Below are positions 24,778 to 31,732 of a DNA stretch of 35,129 nt, piece by piece (position 1 is the stretch's first letter; each line of letters begins with the position of its first letter). The position numbers were made by a program, and so were the translations under genes. Origin of the DNA: an uncultured Clostridia bacterium (GTDB lineage Bacteria; Bacillota; Clostridia; TANB77; CAG-508); the NCBI GenBank assembly GCA_934167755.1, contig CAKPLT010000018.1, forward strand, positions 1 to 35,129, given 5' to 3'. A model generated the notes under the pieces. The model saw only the letters and a program-made list of their open reading frames with translations. It ran no database searches and was not told the DNA's origin.

Positions 24778-25218
24778 ATGTGGCAAATATGGTTAATTGC
24801 ATCAGGTATATTTTTCATAATAGAAATTTTTACTGTAGGTTTTTTAATATTTTGGTTAGGTGTGGGAGCATTATTAGCAATGCTTATAAGTTTTCTAACA
24901 AATAATGTAATCATTCAAACTACAGTTTTTGTTATTTCATCTGGATTACTTATTTTTGCAACAAAACCTTTAGTTAATAAAATCACAAAAAAAGAAGCTG
25001 TGCCAACTAATGTCTATTCAATTGTAGGAAAAAAAGGGATTGTTATTGAAGATATTGATTGGTCTACAGGTACAGGTCAAATAAAATCCGAAGGAGAAGT
25101 TTGGTCTGCAAAAACTAATGAACAAATAAACATTCCAAACGGAACTGAAGTTGAAATTGAAAGTATTGATGGTGTTAAGGTTATTGTAAAACCTTTAAAT
25201 GTAACATCAAATGTCTAG
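24778..25218 (+). CDS. NfeD family membrane protein
   Basis: A 146-residue short-form NfeD. Two or three N-terminal membrane helices (about 3-22, 26-45, 47-64) are followed by a soluble beta-rich OB-fold-like domain (about 80-142; YSIVGKKGIVIEDIDWSTGTGQI, GTEVEIESIDGVKVIVKPL). Short NfeDs pair with SPFH proteins to organise membrane microdomains or membrane stress responses, and the next gene is such a partner. RBS GGAGG is 6 nt before the ATG. Confidence 0.88.
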   Translation: MWQIWLIASGIFFIIEIFTVGFLIFWLGVGALLAMLISFLTNNVIIQTTVFVISSGLLIFATKPLVNKITKKEAVPTNVYSIVGKKGIVIEDIDWSTGTGQIKSEGEVWSAKTNEQINIPNGTEVEIESIDGVKVIVKPLNVTSNV

Positions 25219-25277
25219 TTATTTATATTAAAAAAATATTTTATTAAGCAAGAAAAACTTGCTAGAAGGAGGAAATT

Positions 25278-26177
25278 ATGGGCTTTTTAATTGCATTACT
25301 TGTCATAATAGTAATCATAGCAGTTAAATCAATCAAAGTCGTTAGACAATCTGAGGTATATATTATAGAAAGGTTAGGTAGATTTCACAAAGTTGCTGAT
25401 GCTGGTCTTACAATCATTATTCCATTTTTTGACCATGTTAGAAGCGTTGTAAGTTTAAAACAACAAACTATGGATATTCCACCTCAAGGAGTTATCACTA
25501 AAGATAATGTTACAATTACAATAGATACTGTTGTATTTTATCAAATAACAGATCCAGCAAAAGCTGTTTATGAAATTCAAAGTTTGAAAAAAGGTATTGA
25601 ATATCTTGCTATTACAACAATTCGTGATATTGTTGGTAAAATGGACTTAGATGCAACATTTAGTTCTAGAGATGGTATAAATTCTCAATTAAGAGTTATC
25701 CTTGATGATGCAACAGATAGATGGGGATGTAAAATAGATAGAGTTGAAATTAAAGATATCACTCCACCAGCTGATATCAGAGATGCAATGGAAAAACAAA
25801 TGAATGCAGAAAGAAATAAAAGAGCTTTAATTCTTGAAGCTGAAGCTCAAAAACAATCTGCTGTTACAATTGCAGAAGGTAAAAAACAAGCTGCTATTCT
25901 AGAAGCAGAAGCTGATAGAGAAGCCAGAATTCGTAGAGCTGCCGGTGAAGCGCAAGCTATTAAATCTGTTGCAGAAGCTAAAGCTGAAGAAATTTCTATG
26001 GTTTATGATGCTATAAAAAATGCTGATCCAGACGAAAAACTTGTTCAAATTAAGTCTCTTGAAGCCCTTGAAGAAGTTGCTAAAGGTGAGGCTAATAAAA
26101 TCTTTATTCCTTTTGAAGCAACTAGTGCTCTAAGTAGTTTAGGTGCTGCTAAAGAAATGTTTAAAGATAATAAATAG
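25278..26177 (+). CDS. SPFH/stomatin-like membrane protein
   Basis: A 299-residue slipin/QmcA-type protein. One N-terminal membrane helix (1-17) is followed by the SPFH domain (SEVYIIERLGRFHKVADAGLTIIIPF, VITKDNVTITIDTVVFYQI). A long Ala/Glu-rich coiled coil (about 165-250, with repeated EAEA and AEGKK) then drives oligomer formation. The NfeD-SPFH pair is typical of bacterial membrane scaffolds. AGAAGGAGG precedes the ATG. A hairpin AGCAAG/CTTGCT (25247-25263) sits between the genes and may affect mRNA stability. Confidence 0.92.
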   Translation: MGFLIALLVIIVIIAVKSIKVVRQSEVYIIERLGRFHKVADAGLTIIIPFFDHVRSVVSLKQQTMDIPPQGVITKDNVTITIDTVVFYQITDPAKAVYEIQSLKKGIEYLAITTIRDIVGKMDLDATFSSRDGINSQLRVILDDATDRWGCKIDRVEIKDITPPADIRDAMEKQMNAERNKRALILEAEAQKQSAVTIAEGKKQAAILEAEADREARIRRAAGEAQAIKSVAEAKAEEISMVYDAIKNADPDEKLVQIKSLEALEEVAKGEANKIFIPFEATSALSSLGAAKEMFKDNK

Positions 26178-26197
26178 TAATTTTATACATAATTAAG

Positions 26198-26221
26198 AGT
26201 GTCCTAAAATAGGGCACTTTT
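26198..26221 (+). terminator. Terminator of nfeD-SPFH
   Basis: Stem AGTGTCCTA/TAGGGCACT (one U-G pair) with an AAA loop, followed by TTTT and an AT-rich tail. Confidence 0.75.
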
Positions 26222-26242
26222 AATATTTTAATATTAGATTTA

Positions 26243-26269
26243 CAAAAAAATGAGGGACTATAGCCCCTC
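26243..26269 (-). terminator. Terminator of the 121-aa unknown gene
   Basis: Minus-strand stem GAGGGGC/GTCCCTC with a TATA loop, followed by ATTTTTTT. It lies about 35 nt beyond the gene's stop codon. Confidence 0.85.
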
Positions 26270-26304
26270 TTCCGCTCATATAATAAATTAATTAGTTTCA
26301 TTTT

Positions 26305-26670
26305 TCATCTATATTCAACAGTATCTGGAATATAATAAAGCATATCTATTAACATAGATATTTCTGAATAGTTCAGACTTTTATTGAATATAAAACAACT
26401 TGTTTTATAACTCTCACTTTCAGAAAAGAAAACTCTAATTTGGTCATTTATGCTCTTTTTTATTAAATACATTAAGCCATTTATAAGGCCAAATCTGTCT
26501 TTCTTATAGTGCATAGCTGTCCATGTTTCAATTTCTGCATCATTTAACTGCCTACTATCCTGTAGTAAAAAAACCGTTTTGTTACAGGCAAAGCCTTCTT
26601 TTGCATTATTAACTACACATGTTCTCGGTGTTAAATTGTTAATTCCAAATCTTTTAATTTCTATTTCCAT
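26305..26670 (-). CDS. Unknown 121-aa soluble protein, monocistronic
   Basis: I do not recognise this protein. It has no membrane segment. The sequence suggests alternating strands and helices, with three scattered Cys (TCVVNN, FACNK, TSCFIF) and a final IPDTVEYR. Codon use is less AT-extreme than in the flanking genes. AAGGAGAG precedes the ATG. It is an independent unit with a perfect sigma-A promoter and a strong terminator, placed between the SPFH gene and the CDF exporter. In organisation, though not in sequence, it resembles the 115-aa gene at 10178-10525. Confidence 0.75.
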   Translation of the reverse strand: MEIEIKRFGINNLTPRTCVVNNAKEGFACNKTVFLLQDSRQLNDAEIETWTAMHYKKDRFGLINGLMYLIKKSINDQIRVFFSESESYKTSCFIFNKSLNYSEISMLIDMLYYIPDTVEYR

Positions 26671-26715
26671 ATTGTCTCTCCTTTTAGTCTGAGCGGATAC
26701 TATTTATATACTTAT

Positions 26716-26744
26716 ATTATACTCTATATTATGTCAAATGTCAA
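26716..26744 (-). promoter_or_regulatory. Perfect consensus promoter of the 121-aa unknown gene
   Basis: Minus strand TTGACA (26739-26744), 17-nt spacer and TATAAT (26716-26721). A second TTGACA (26732-26737) lies 7 nt closer, at a spacing unsuited to this -10. Confidence 0.85.
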
Positions 26745-26752
26745 AAATGAAC

Positions 26753-26784
26753 ATTTAGGACCAGGTCATTATGGACCGGGTACA
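26753..26784. repeat. GTACCCGGTCC-type repeat, copy 1
   Basis: Read on the minus strand, GTACCCGGTCCATAATGACC then TGGTCC. Two direct ACCYGGTCC units are separated by six bases, placed about ten bases after the CDF gene stop. The 11-mer GTACCCGGTCC recurs at 30704-30714. Confidence 0.55.
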
Positions 26785-26792
26785 TAATTTAC

Positions 26793-27662
26793 CTATTCCA
26801 TAAAAGGCTCTACATGAACAACTGCTTTATATACTTTATCCAATTGCATAATGTTAGTTTCTAAATTATCAGCCAATTTATGACTATCAAAAGTTGTCAT
26901 TTTCCCATCTACTGCAATTGTTAAAAATATCACATATTGATATCCAACTGGTGCAGAAGACAATCCATTTATTCGCTTTACTTCTTTATATCCATGGGTT
27001 AAATCTAATATCAAATCTTTCGTGTCTTCATCTATTGACATATCCATTAAAATGTTATAACTTTCTGAAAAAATTTCCACACCTGTTTTAAAAATCCATA
27101 CAGATATTCCTATACCAACTACACTATCAAACCAATTAATTCCATTTAAAGATAGCAATATTGATATTAATGTAAATGTTGTTATTATGCAGTCATTTCT
27201 ATGATCTTCCATACTCGCTTGTAATAATATATTATTATATTTTTTGTACATTGCCTTTGTATATATAAATAAAACTATTTTCGTTATTATTGTAATAACA
27301 CAAGCTATTATTAACCACCATGAAAATATAATTTCATTTCCTTTAAATAGTGTAATAAAAGCATCTATTATCATTTTTATTGACACTATTATCATGGAAA
27401 TTGCTATAAACATTGAAAATATGTATTCTGCTTTTCCATGTCCAAAGTTATGGTCTTCATCTCCTGGTACACTCGCTATTTTATTTCCTATTGATGCCAT
27501 AAGAGATGCAAATATATCTCCTGCACTATTTATACTATCAGCAATTAATGATTGGCTTTTGCTCGCAAATCCTACTATAGCTTTTATAACTAGTAAAAAA
27601 GTATTGCCTATAATACCATACATACTCGATTTTTTTGTAATCTTAAATCTTTCTTCTTCCAT
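26793..27662 (-). CDS. Cation diffusion facilitator (CDF) metal exporter
   Basis: A 289-residue proton-coupled divalent metal exporter with six membrane helices and a C-terminal cytoplasmic domain (about 205-289). The helix 2 metal site reads ADSINSAGD (N-x3-D) and the helix 5 site reads EDHRND (D-x3-D). This combination is closer, by memory, to manganese exporters (MntE/MneP type) than to zinc HxxxD proteins. NFGHGKAEY follows helix 2, as usual in the family. ATG 27662 is chosen because GAAGGTG is 5 nt upstream. The ATG five codons earlier has no ribosome site. Confidence 0.9.
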   Translation of the reverse strand: MEEERFKITKKSSMYGIIGNTFLLVIKAIVGFASKSQSLIADSINSAGDIFASLMASIGNKIASVPGDEDHNFGHGKAEYIFSMFIAISMIIVSIKMIIDAFITLFKGNEIIFSWWLIIACVITIITKIVLFIYTKAMYKKYNNILLQASMEDHRNDCIITTFTLISILLSLNGINWFDSVVGIGISVWIFKTGVEIFSESYNILMDMSIDEDTKDLILDLTHGYKEVKRINGLSSAPVGYQYVIFLTIAVDGKMTTFDSHKLADNLETNIMQLDKVYKAVVHVEPFME

Positions 27663-27698
27663 AAATTCACCTTCCATAATTTCATAATAAATATTTTT

Positions 27699-27727
27699 AT
27701 TATATTTATTTTTATGCTTTTTTTCAA
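27699..27727 (-). promoter_or_regulatory. CDF exporter promoter
   Basis: Minus strand TTGAAA (27722-27727), 17-nt spacer and TATAAT (27699-27704). No metal-regulator palindrome is obvious nearby. Confidence 0.7.
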
Positions 27728-27780
27728 GTATTTTTATTAATAAACCATAAAATTTTTATACCATTACTTTTTGGAAATAA

Positions 27781-27809
27781 TTGCATTTATTTGAAATTTA
27801 TGTTATAAT
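27781..27809 (+). promoter_or_regulatory. Promoter of the 112-aa membrane protein
   Basis: TTGCAT (27781-27786), 17-nt spacer and TATAAT (27804-27809). Confidence 0.65.
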
Positions 27810-27862
27810 AAATTGTGTACAAAAAATTTTATTTATAAAAAATAAGAAGAGGTGTAAAATAT

Positions 27863-28201
27863 ATGACACTATTAGCTATAATATATGTATTAATTTTTAT
27901 AATATTCGCATTAGTTGTATATGCAGTAATGCAAATCAAATTAGCTGGAATAGATGTAAAAGATTTTTGGAGTTTTATAGAAGCAAACCAAATTTTAGAT
28001 AAATTATATGAATTTTCAAAAAAGTATAAAACACTTTCTCCTCAGCAACAAGTTGTTTATTTAATGGAAGCTGAAAAAGTTTTTAACGCTTTTGATAAAA
28101 TCCCTGATATAATTTGGGAAGATGAATTTAAAAAATATGATGAAGTTCTAAAAAAATATAATGAAATAAAAGTGGATAGATGGATGTCTTCTTCTAATTA
28201 G
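27863..28201 (+). CDS. Unknown 112-aa protein with one N-terminal membrane helix
   Basis: I do not recognise this protein. Residues 4-23 form one hydrophobic helix (LAIIYVLIFIIFALVVYAVM). The remainder is soluble, helical and charged (about 30-112), with LSPQQQVVYLMEAEKVFNAFDKIP and a C-terminal KKYDEVLKKYNEIKVDRW. It is probably membrane-anchored with a cytoplasmic helical domain. AGAGGTG lies about 8 nt before the ATG. It is transcribed alone, between a clear promoter and a strong terminator that starts inside the last codons. Confidence 0.75.
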   Translation: MTLLAIIYVLIFIIFALVVYAVMQIKLAGIDVKDFWSFIEANQILDKLYEFSKKYKTLSPQQQVVYLMEAEKVFNAFDKIPDIIWEDEFKKYDEVLKKYNEIKVDRWMSSSN

Positions 28202-28213
28202 AAGTAAGACATC
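28183..28213. terminator. Hairpin ending the 112-aa gene, convergent with clpC
   Basis: Stem GATGTCTT/AAGACATC with an additional inner CTTCTAATTAGAAG hairpin, followed on the plus strand by TATTTTAAT. Both convergent stop codons lie in it. It may serve both genes, but the T tract is better on the plus strand. Confidence 0.7.
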
Positions 28214-30681
28214 TATTTTAATACCCACTTTTGATTTTTCTTCAAATTACCAGCCAAAATTTCTTCTGAAATTCTATCTTCAACAAGATTTTGAATAGTT
28301 CTTCTTAACGGTCTTGCTCCAAAATTGCTATCAAATCCCTGTTCCAGAATATCATTTACAACACTATCATCAATTTCTACAATATATTTTTGATTCTTTA
28401 ATCTTTCTTCAACCTGTTTCAACATAATTTTAGTTATATTTTTAATATCTTCATTATTTAACTTATGAAATACTATTATTTCATCAATCCTATTTATAAA
28501 TTCAGGTCTTAACTCTTGTTTTAATTCTTTTATTACTTCTTTTTTTATTCCTTCATATTCTTTTTTAGCTTCTAAAGCTTGTTCATTTTTCGTGTTCTCT
28601 ACATTCTTAATTTTATTATCTTCAGTGTTCATACCTAGTCTCGAAGAACTAAATCCTAGATATTTTTTTTCTGTAATATGTCTAGCACCTAGATTAGAAG
28701 TCATAATTATAACTGTATTTTTAAAATTCACTTCTCTTCCTTGTGAATCAGTTAAATGTCCATCTTCTAATATTTGAAGTAGTATATTCATTACATCTGG
28801 ATGAGCCTTTTCAATCTCATCAAACAATACAATTGAATATGGTTTTCTTCTAACCTTTTCAGTCAATTGTCCTCCACCTTCAAATCCTATATATCCTGGT
28901 GGTGAACCTATTAATTTAGACACTGAATGTGCTTCCATATATTCTGACATATCTAATCTAATAATTGCATTTTCATTTTCAAATAATATTTCTGCTAAGG
29001 CCTTTGAAAGTTCAGTCTTTCCAACTCCAGTTGGTCCTAAAAATAAGAACGAACCTATCGGTCTTTTAGGATCCTTCAAGCCAACTCTTCCTCTTCTAAT
29101 AGCTTTAGAAACTGCCTCAACAGCTTCATCTTGTCCAATAACTCTTTTATGGAGTTTTTCTTCTAAATGTTTTAACTTTTCATTTTCATCTTCTGTTAAT
29201 TTTTGAACAGGAATTCCAGTCCATTTTGATATTATCTCAGCTATATTTTCTTCTCCAATTTCAATTATGTCTCTATTTTTTCTTTTTCTCCATCTACTAA
29301 TTTCACTTTCATATTTTTCCTTTGCTTCATTTTCAACATCTCTAAGTTTTGCAGCTTTTTCAAAATCCTGATTATATATGGCTTCTTCTTTTTCTTTAGC
29401 TATTACCTCAATTTTTTCCTCTAGAATCTTCATTTCATCTGGTTCAGTAAAAATTCTCATTCTAACCTGTGAAGCAGATTCATCTATTAAATCAATAGCT
29501 TTATCTGGCAAAAATCTATCTGTTATATATCTTACAGATAAACTTACTGCTGCACTTATGGCGTCATCTGTTATTTTAACATTATGATGAGCCTCATATT
29601 TATCTCTTATGCCTTTTATTATTTCAATCGTTTGTGCTTCTGTTGGTTCATCAATATCTACAGTGCTAAATCTTCTTTCTAGAGCAGAATCCTTTTCTAT
29701 ATATTTTCTATATTCCTCTATTGTTGTTGCGCCTATTAGTTGAATTTCTCCTCTAGCCAACAATGGTTTCAAAATATTTGCTGCATCAATTGCTCCTTCT
29801 GCCGCACCTGCTCCAACTATTGTATGTATTTCATCTATGAACAATATAACATCTCCAACTTTTTTAACTTCATTTAAAGCTTTTTTTATTCTTTCTTCAA
29901 AATCTCCTCTATATTTGGCACCTGCAACCATACCTGATATATCCATACTTACAATTCTTTTATCTTTTAAACCTTCTGGAACCTCTCCAATTATTATTTT
30001 TTCTGCTAGTCCCTCAACTATTGCTGTTTTTCCAACACCAGGTTCTCCAATTAAACAAGGATTATTTTTAGTTCTTCTAGATAATATCTGTATTATTCTT
30101 TCTATTTCTTTATCTCTTCCTATTATATTGTCAAATTTTCCATTTTCTGCTTGTAGAGTTATATCTTCACCAAATTGATTTAAAGTTGTAGTACTTGCTG
30201 AACTTCCTCTTTCCTGTGTTCTATCCATTTTTATATCTTTATCATATTCCTCTTCATTAATAACTTTAGCAATCTCATTATAAATCTTAGCAATTTCTAC
30301 ATCCAAATCTGTAATAATTTTCACAGCAATACAGTCATCTTCTTTCATTATTGCTAAAAGTAAATGTTCTGTTCCTATATAATTATAGCCTATTCGTTTT
30401 GCCTCCAAAAAAGCATTTTCTAAGACTCTTTTAGTTCTTGGTGTAAAACCTAATGTTTCTTTTATTTCCATTCCAATACCTAAAATTTCTTCTATTTTTT
30501 CTTTTACTTTATCTTCTGTAATCCCTTTATTATTTAAGACCTTTGCTGCAATGCCTTCACCTTCTTTTATTAGTCCATATAAAATATGTTCTGTTCCTAT
30601 ATAATTATGTCCTAATTGTATTGATATTTCATCAGCTATTTCTATAGCTTTTTTAGCTTTATTTGTAAATTTATATATCAT
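28213..30681 (-). CDS. clpC: ATP-dependent Clp protease ATPase subunit ClpC
   Basis: Hsp100 unfoldase that feeds proteins to ClpP. The 822-residue protein has two Clp N repeats (1-140). The D1 ATPase has Walker A GEPGVGKT (212-219) and Walker B VILFIDEIH (278-286). A UVR/middle segment (about 424-459) and D2 with GPTGVGKT (549-556) follow. The ctsR-mcsA-mcsB genes that normally precede clpC are absent here, and I found no CtsR box. Instead the start codon overlaps the stop of a 62-codon gene (ATGA), and the clpC ribosome site AAAGGAGGAG lies within that gene. Translation is therefore coupled. Confidence 0.95.
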   Translation of the reverse strand: MIYKFTNKAKKAIEIADEISIQLGHNYIGTEHILYGLIKEGEGIAAKVLNNKGITEDKVKEKIEEILGIGMEIKETLGFTPRTKRVLENAFLEAKRIGYNYIGTEHLLLAIMKEDDCIAVKIITDLDVEIAKIYNEIAKVINEEEYDKDIKMDRTQERGSSASTTTLNQFGEDITLQAENGKFDNIIGRDKEIERIIQILSRRTKNNPCLIGEPGVGKTAIVEGLAEKIIIGEVPEGLKDKRIVSMDISGMVAGAKYRGDFEERIKKALNEVKKVGDVILFIDEIHTIVGAGAAEGAIDAANILKPLLARGEIQLIGATTIEEYRKYIEKDSALERRFSTVDIDEPTEAQTIEIIKGIRDKYEAHHNVKITDDAISAAVSLSVRYITDRFLPDKAIDLIDESASQVRMRIFTEPDEMKILEEKIEVIAKEKEEAIYNQDFEKAAKLRDVENEAKEKYESEISRWRKRKNRDIIEIGEENIAEIISKWTGIPVQKLTEDENEKLKHLEEKLHKRVIGQDEAVEAVSKAIRRGRVGLKDPKRPIGSFLFLGPTGVGKTELSKALAEILFENENAIIRLDMSEYMEAHSVSKLIGSPPGYIGFEGGGQLTEKVRRKPYSIVLFDEIEKAHPDVMNILLQILEDGHLTDSQGREVNFKNTVIIMTSNLGARHITEKKYLGFSSSRLGMNTEDNKIKNVENTKNEQALEAKKEYEGIKKEVIKELKQELRPEFINRIDEIIVFHKLNNEDIKNITKIMLKQVEERLKNQKYIVEIDDSVVNDILEQGFDSNFGARPLRRTIQNLVEDRISEEILAGNLKKNQKWVLK

Positions 30682-30866
30682 TTTTCTCCTCCTTTGAAAA
30701 TTTGGGACCGGGTACGTTTTTTCACTTTTGTCATACTAGCCATTTCTTCCGCTTTTTCTTTTTGCTCAGGCAATGGCACCCAAGCAAAATATGATGATAC
30801 AAATTCTCCATATTGTGTTGCATCTTCTCCAACTTCTGGATGTATTTTTTTCTGTTCTTTATCCAT
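30678..30866 (-). CDS. Unknown 62-aa protein coupled to clpC
   Basis: The product starts MDKEQKKIHPEVGEDATQYG. It is soluble and charged, with EFVSSYFAWVPLPEQKEKAEEMA in the middle. The tail KVKKRTRSQIFKGGEK is partly encoded by a GTACCCGGTCC repeat. Its stop overlaps the clpC ATG by one base. A ribosome site AGGTAGG lies 8 nt before the ATG, but inside the arm of a terminator-like hairpin. An in-frame GTG at 30875 is also possible. I cannot assign a function. Coupling suggests either a ClpC partner or a leader that sets clpC translation. Confidence 0.65.
   Translation of the reverse strand: MDKEQKKIHPEVGEDATQYGEFVSSYFAWVPLPEQKEKAEEMASMTKVKKRTRSQIFKGGEK
30704..30714. repeat. GTACCCGGTCC-type repeat, copy 2
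   Basis: The 11-mer GTACCCGGTCC on the minus strand is identical to that at copy 1. It lies inside the 62-codon gene near its end. The context (AAAAAACG before, CAAATTTTC after) is AT-rich. Confidence 0.45.
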
Positions 30867-30906
30867 AAAAAGCACCTACCTCTCTATTAAGGTATGTGCT
30901 TTTTTT
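30867..30906 (-). terminator. Terminator-like hairpin over the ribosome site of the 62-aa gene
   Basis: On the minus strand, AAAAAGCACATACCT pairs with AGGTAGGTGCTTTTT around an 8-nt loop, and T5 runs straight into the ATG. It begins about 15 nt after the spoVM stop. It can end the spoVM transcript. In read-through RNA it would bury the AGGTAGG ribosome site of the next gene. Confidence 0.75.
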
Positions 30907-30920
30907 CATTTTTTATTCAA

Positions 30921-30995
30921 TTAATCTTTTATTCCAAATAATAATTTTACAATTCCTCTTAAGCATTTAGGAACTTTTTTTACTATAACGGTCAT
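30921..30995 (-). CDS. spoVM: Stage V sporulation protein SpoVM (24 aa)
   Basis: A 24-residue amphipathic, cationic peptide: MTVIVKKVPKCL followed by RGIVKLLFGIKD. It aligns without gaps over residues 1-21 to Bacillus subtilis SpoVM, sharing K7, P9, K10, L12, G14-I15-V16, a basic residue at 17 and G21, and both peptides end in Asp. SpoVM recognises the curvature of the forespore membrane and anchors SpoIVA to start coat assembly. P9, known to matter for its localisation, is kept. A near-perfect AAAGGAGG is 7 nt before the ATG. It directly follows the 48-aa membrane-protein gene. The gene is too short for normal gene callers. Confidence 0.85.
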   Translation of the reverse strand: MTVIVKKVPKCLRGIVKLLFGIKD

Positions 30996-31009
30996 ATGTA
31001 AACCTCCTT

Positions 31010-31156
31010 TTAACAGAGTAACCATAATATTCCTACTAATATTACTACTATTCCTATTAAAAATAGCCACCCTACTACTGGAAGGAATAATACTAGTAAT
31101 ATTCCCATTCCTAATCCTATTAAACATACTCCAAATGTCTTTTTTAAGATCTTCAT
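31010..31156 (-). CDS. 48-aa hydrophobic protein upstream of spoVM
   Basis: Begins MKILKKTFGVCLIGLGMGIL and is almost wholly hydrophobic. Two membrane helices (about 8-26 and 29-46) are separated by a PVVGW turn, and the end is LWLLC. GGAGG lies 8 nt before the ATG. The in-frame extension to 31204 lacks a ribosome site. The stop is 14 nt before the spoVM start, so the two are one transcript. The upstream region has a TATAAT-like box but no sigma-A -35, which is compatible with sporulation-sigma control but not proof. Function unknown. Confidence 0.7.
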   Translation of the reverse strand: MKILKKTFGVCLIGLGMGILLVLFLPVVGWLFLIGIVVILVGILWLLC

Positions 31157-31272
31157 TATGATTTCCTCCAAGATTTTTGTTATATTATATTCCTTTAATT
31201 TCAATTATGTGAATTGTAATTTTTATTTAAGTCCACACACAATAAGTTAGCAATTTATCTACTTTATGAACG

Positions 31273-31309
31273 AAAAAAGGAAACTTAAGAATAAATCTCA
31301 AATTTCCTT
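31273..31309 (-). terminator. Terminator of hup
   Basis: Minus-strand stem AAGGAAATTT/AAGTTTCCTT with a 13-nt loop, followed by T4-6. It separates hup from the 48-aa/spoVM unit. Confidence 0.75.
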
Positions 31310-31334
31310 ATCATATATTTATATATTTTTATTA

Positions 31335-31610
31335 TTATCCGTTTACTAAATCTTTTAATGCTTTACCAGCTTTGAATACTGGAGCTTTAGATGCAGGTAT
31401 TTTTATTTCTTCTTTTGTTTGAGGATTTCTACCTTTTCTAGCAGCTCTTTTTCTAACTTCGAAAGAACCAAATCCAACTAATTGAACTTTGTCTCCTCCT
31501 TTTAATGATTCAGCTACAACTTCTGTGAATGCATTAACTGCTGCTTCTGTTGCTTTTTTAGATTCTCCTGTTTTTGCAGCGATAGCTGCTACTAATTCAG
31601 CTTTGTTCAT
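31335..31610 (-). CDS. hup: DNA-binding protein HU
   Basis: Small nucleoid protein that bends DNA. The 91 residues show the whole HU fold: MNKAELVAAIAAKTG, ESLKGGDKVQLVGFGSFEVRKRAARKGRNPQT and a C-terminal VFKAGKALKDLVN. The Pro in RNPQT sits at the DNA-intercalating arm tip. AGGAGGT precedes the ATG. Bases are less AT-rich than average, consistent with strong expression. It stands alone behind the flippase gene. I did not find a clear promoter in the 120-nt gap upstream. Confidence 0.97.
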   Translation of the reverse strand: MNKAELVAAIAAKTGESKKATEAAVNAFTEVVAESLKGGDKVQLVGFGSFEVRKRAARKGRNPQTKEEIKIPASKAPVFKAGKALKDLVNG

Positions 31611-31732
31611 TATACATTACCTCCTAATAAATTTTGTATATGTACTTTATATTGCTGCTGTTGCAATATCTGTACCTCTAGTTTATCTTATTCTCCAAAT
31701 TAAATTAAAATCCCCTCTTTTTTTCGAAAATT

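Noticed and set aside
30682..31000. CtsR operator upstream of clpC
   Set aside because: No direct repeat resembling GGTCAAA was found in the region.
30996..31127. Longer version of the spoVM frame
   Set aside because: The upstream part overlaps the 48-aa gene, has atypical Asn/Arg/Ser-rich composition, and the strong ribosome site belongs to the ATG at 30995.
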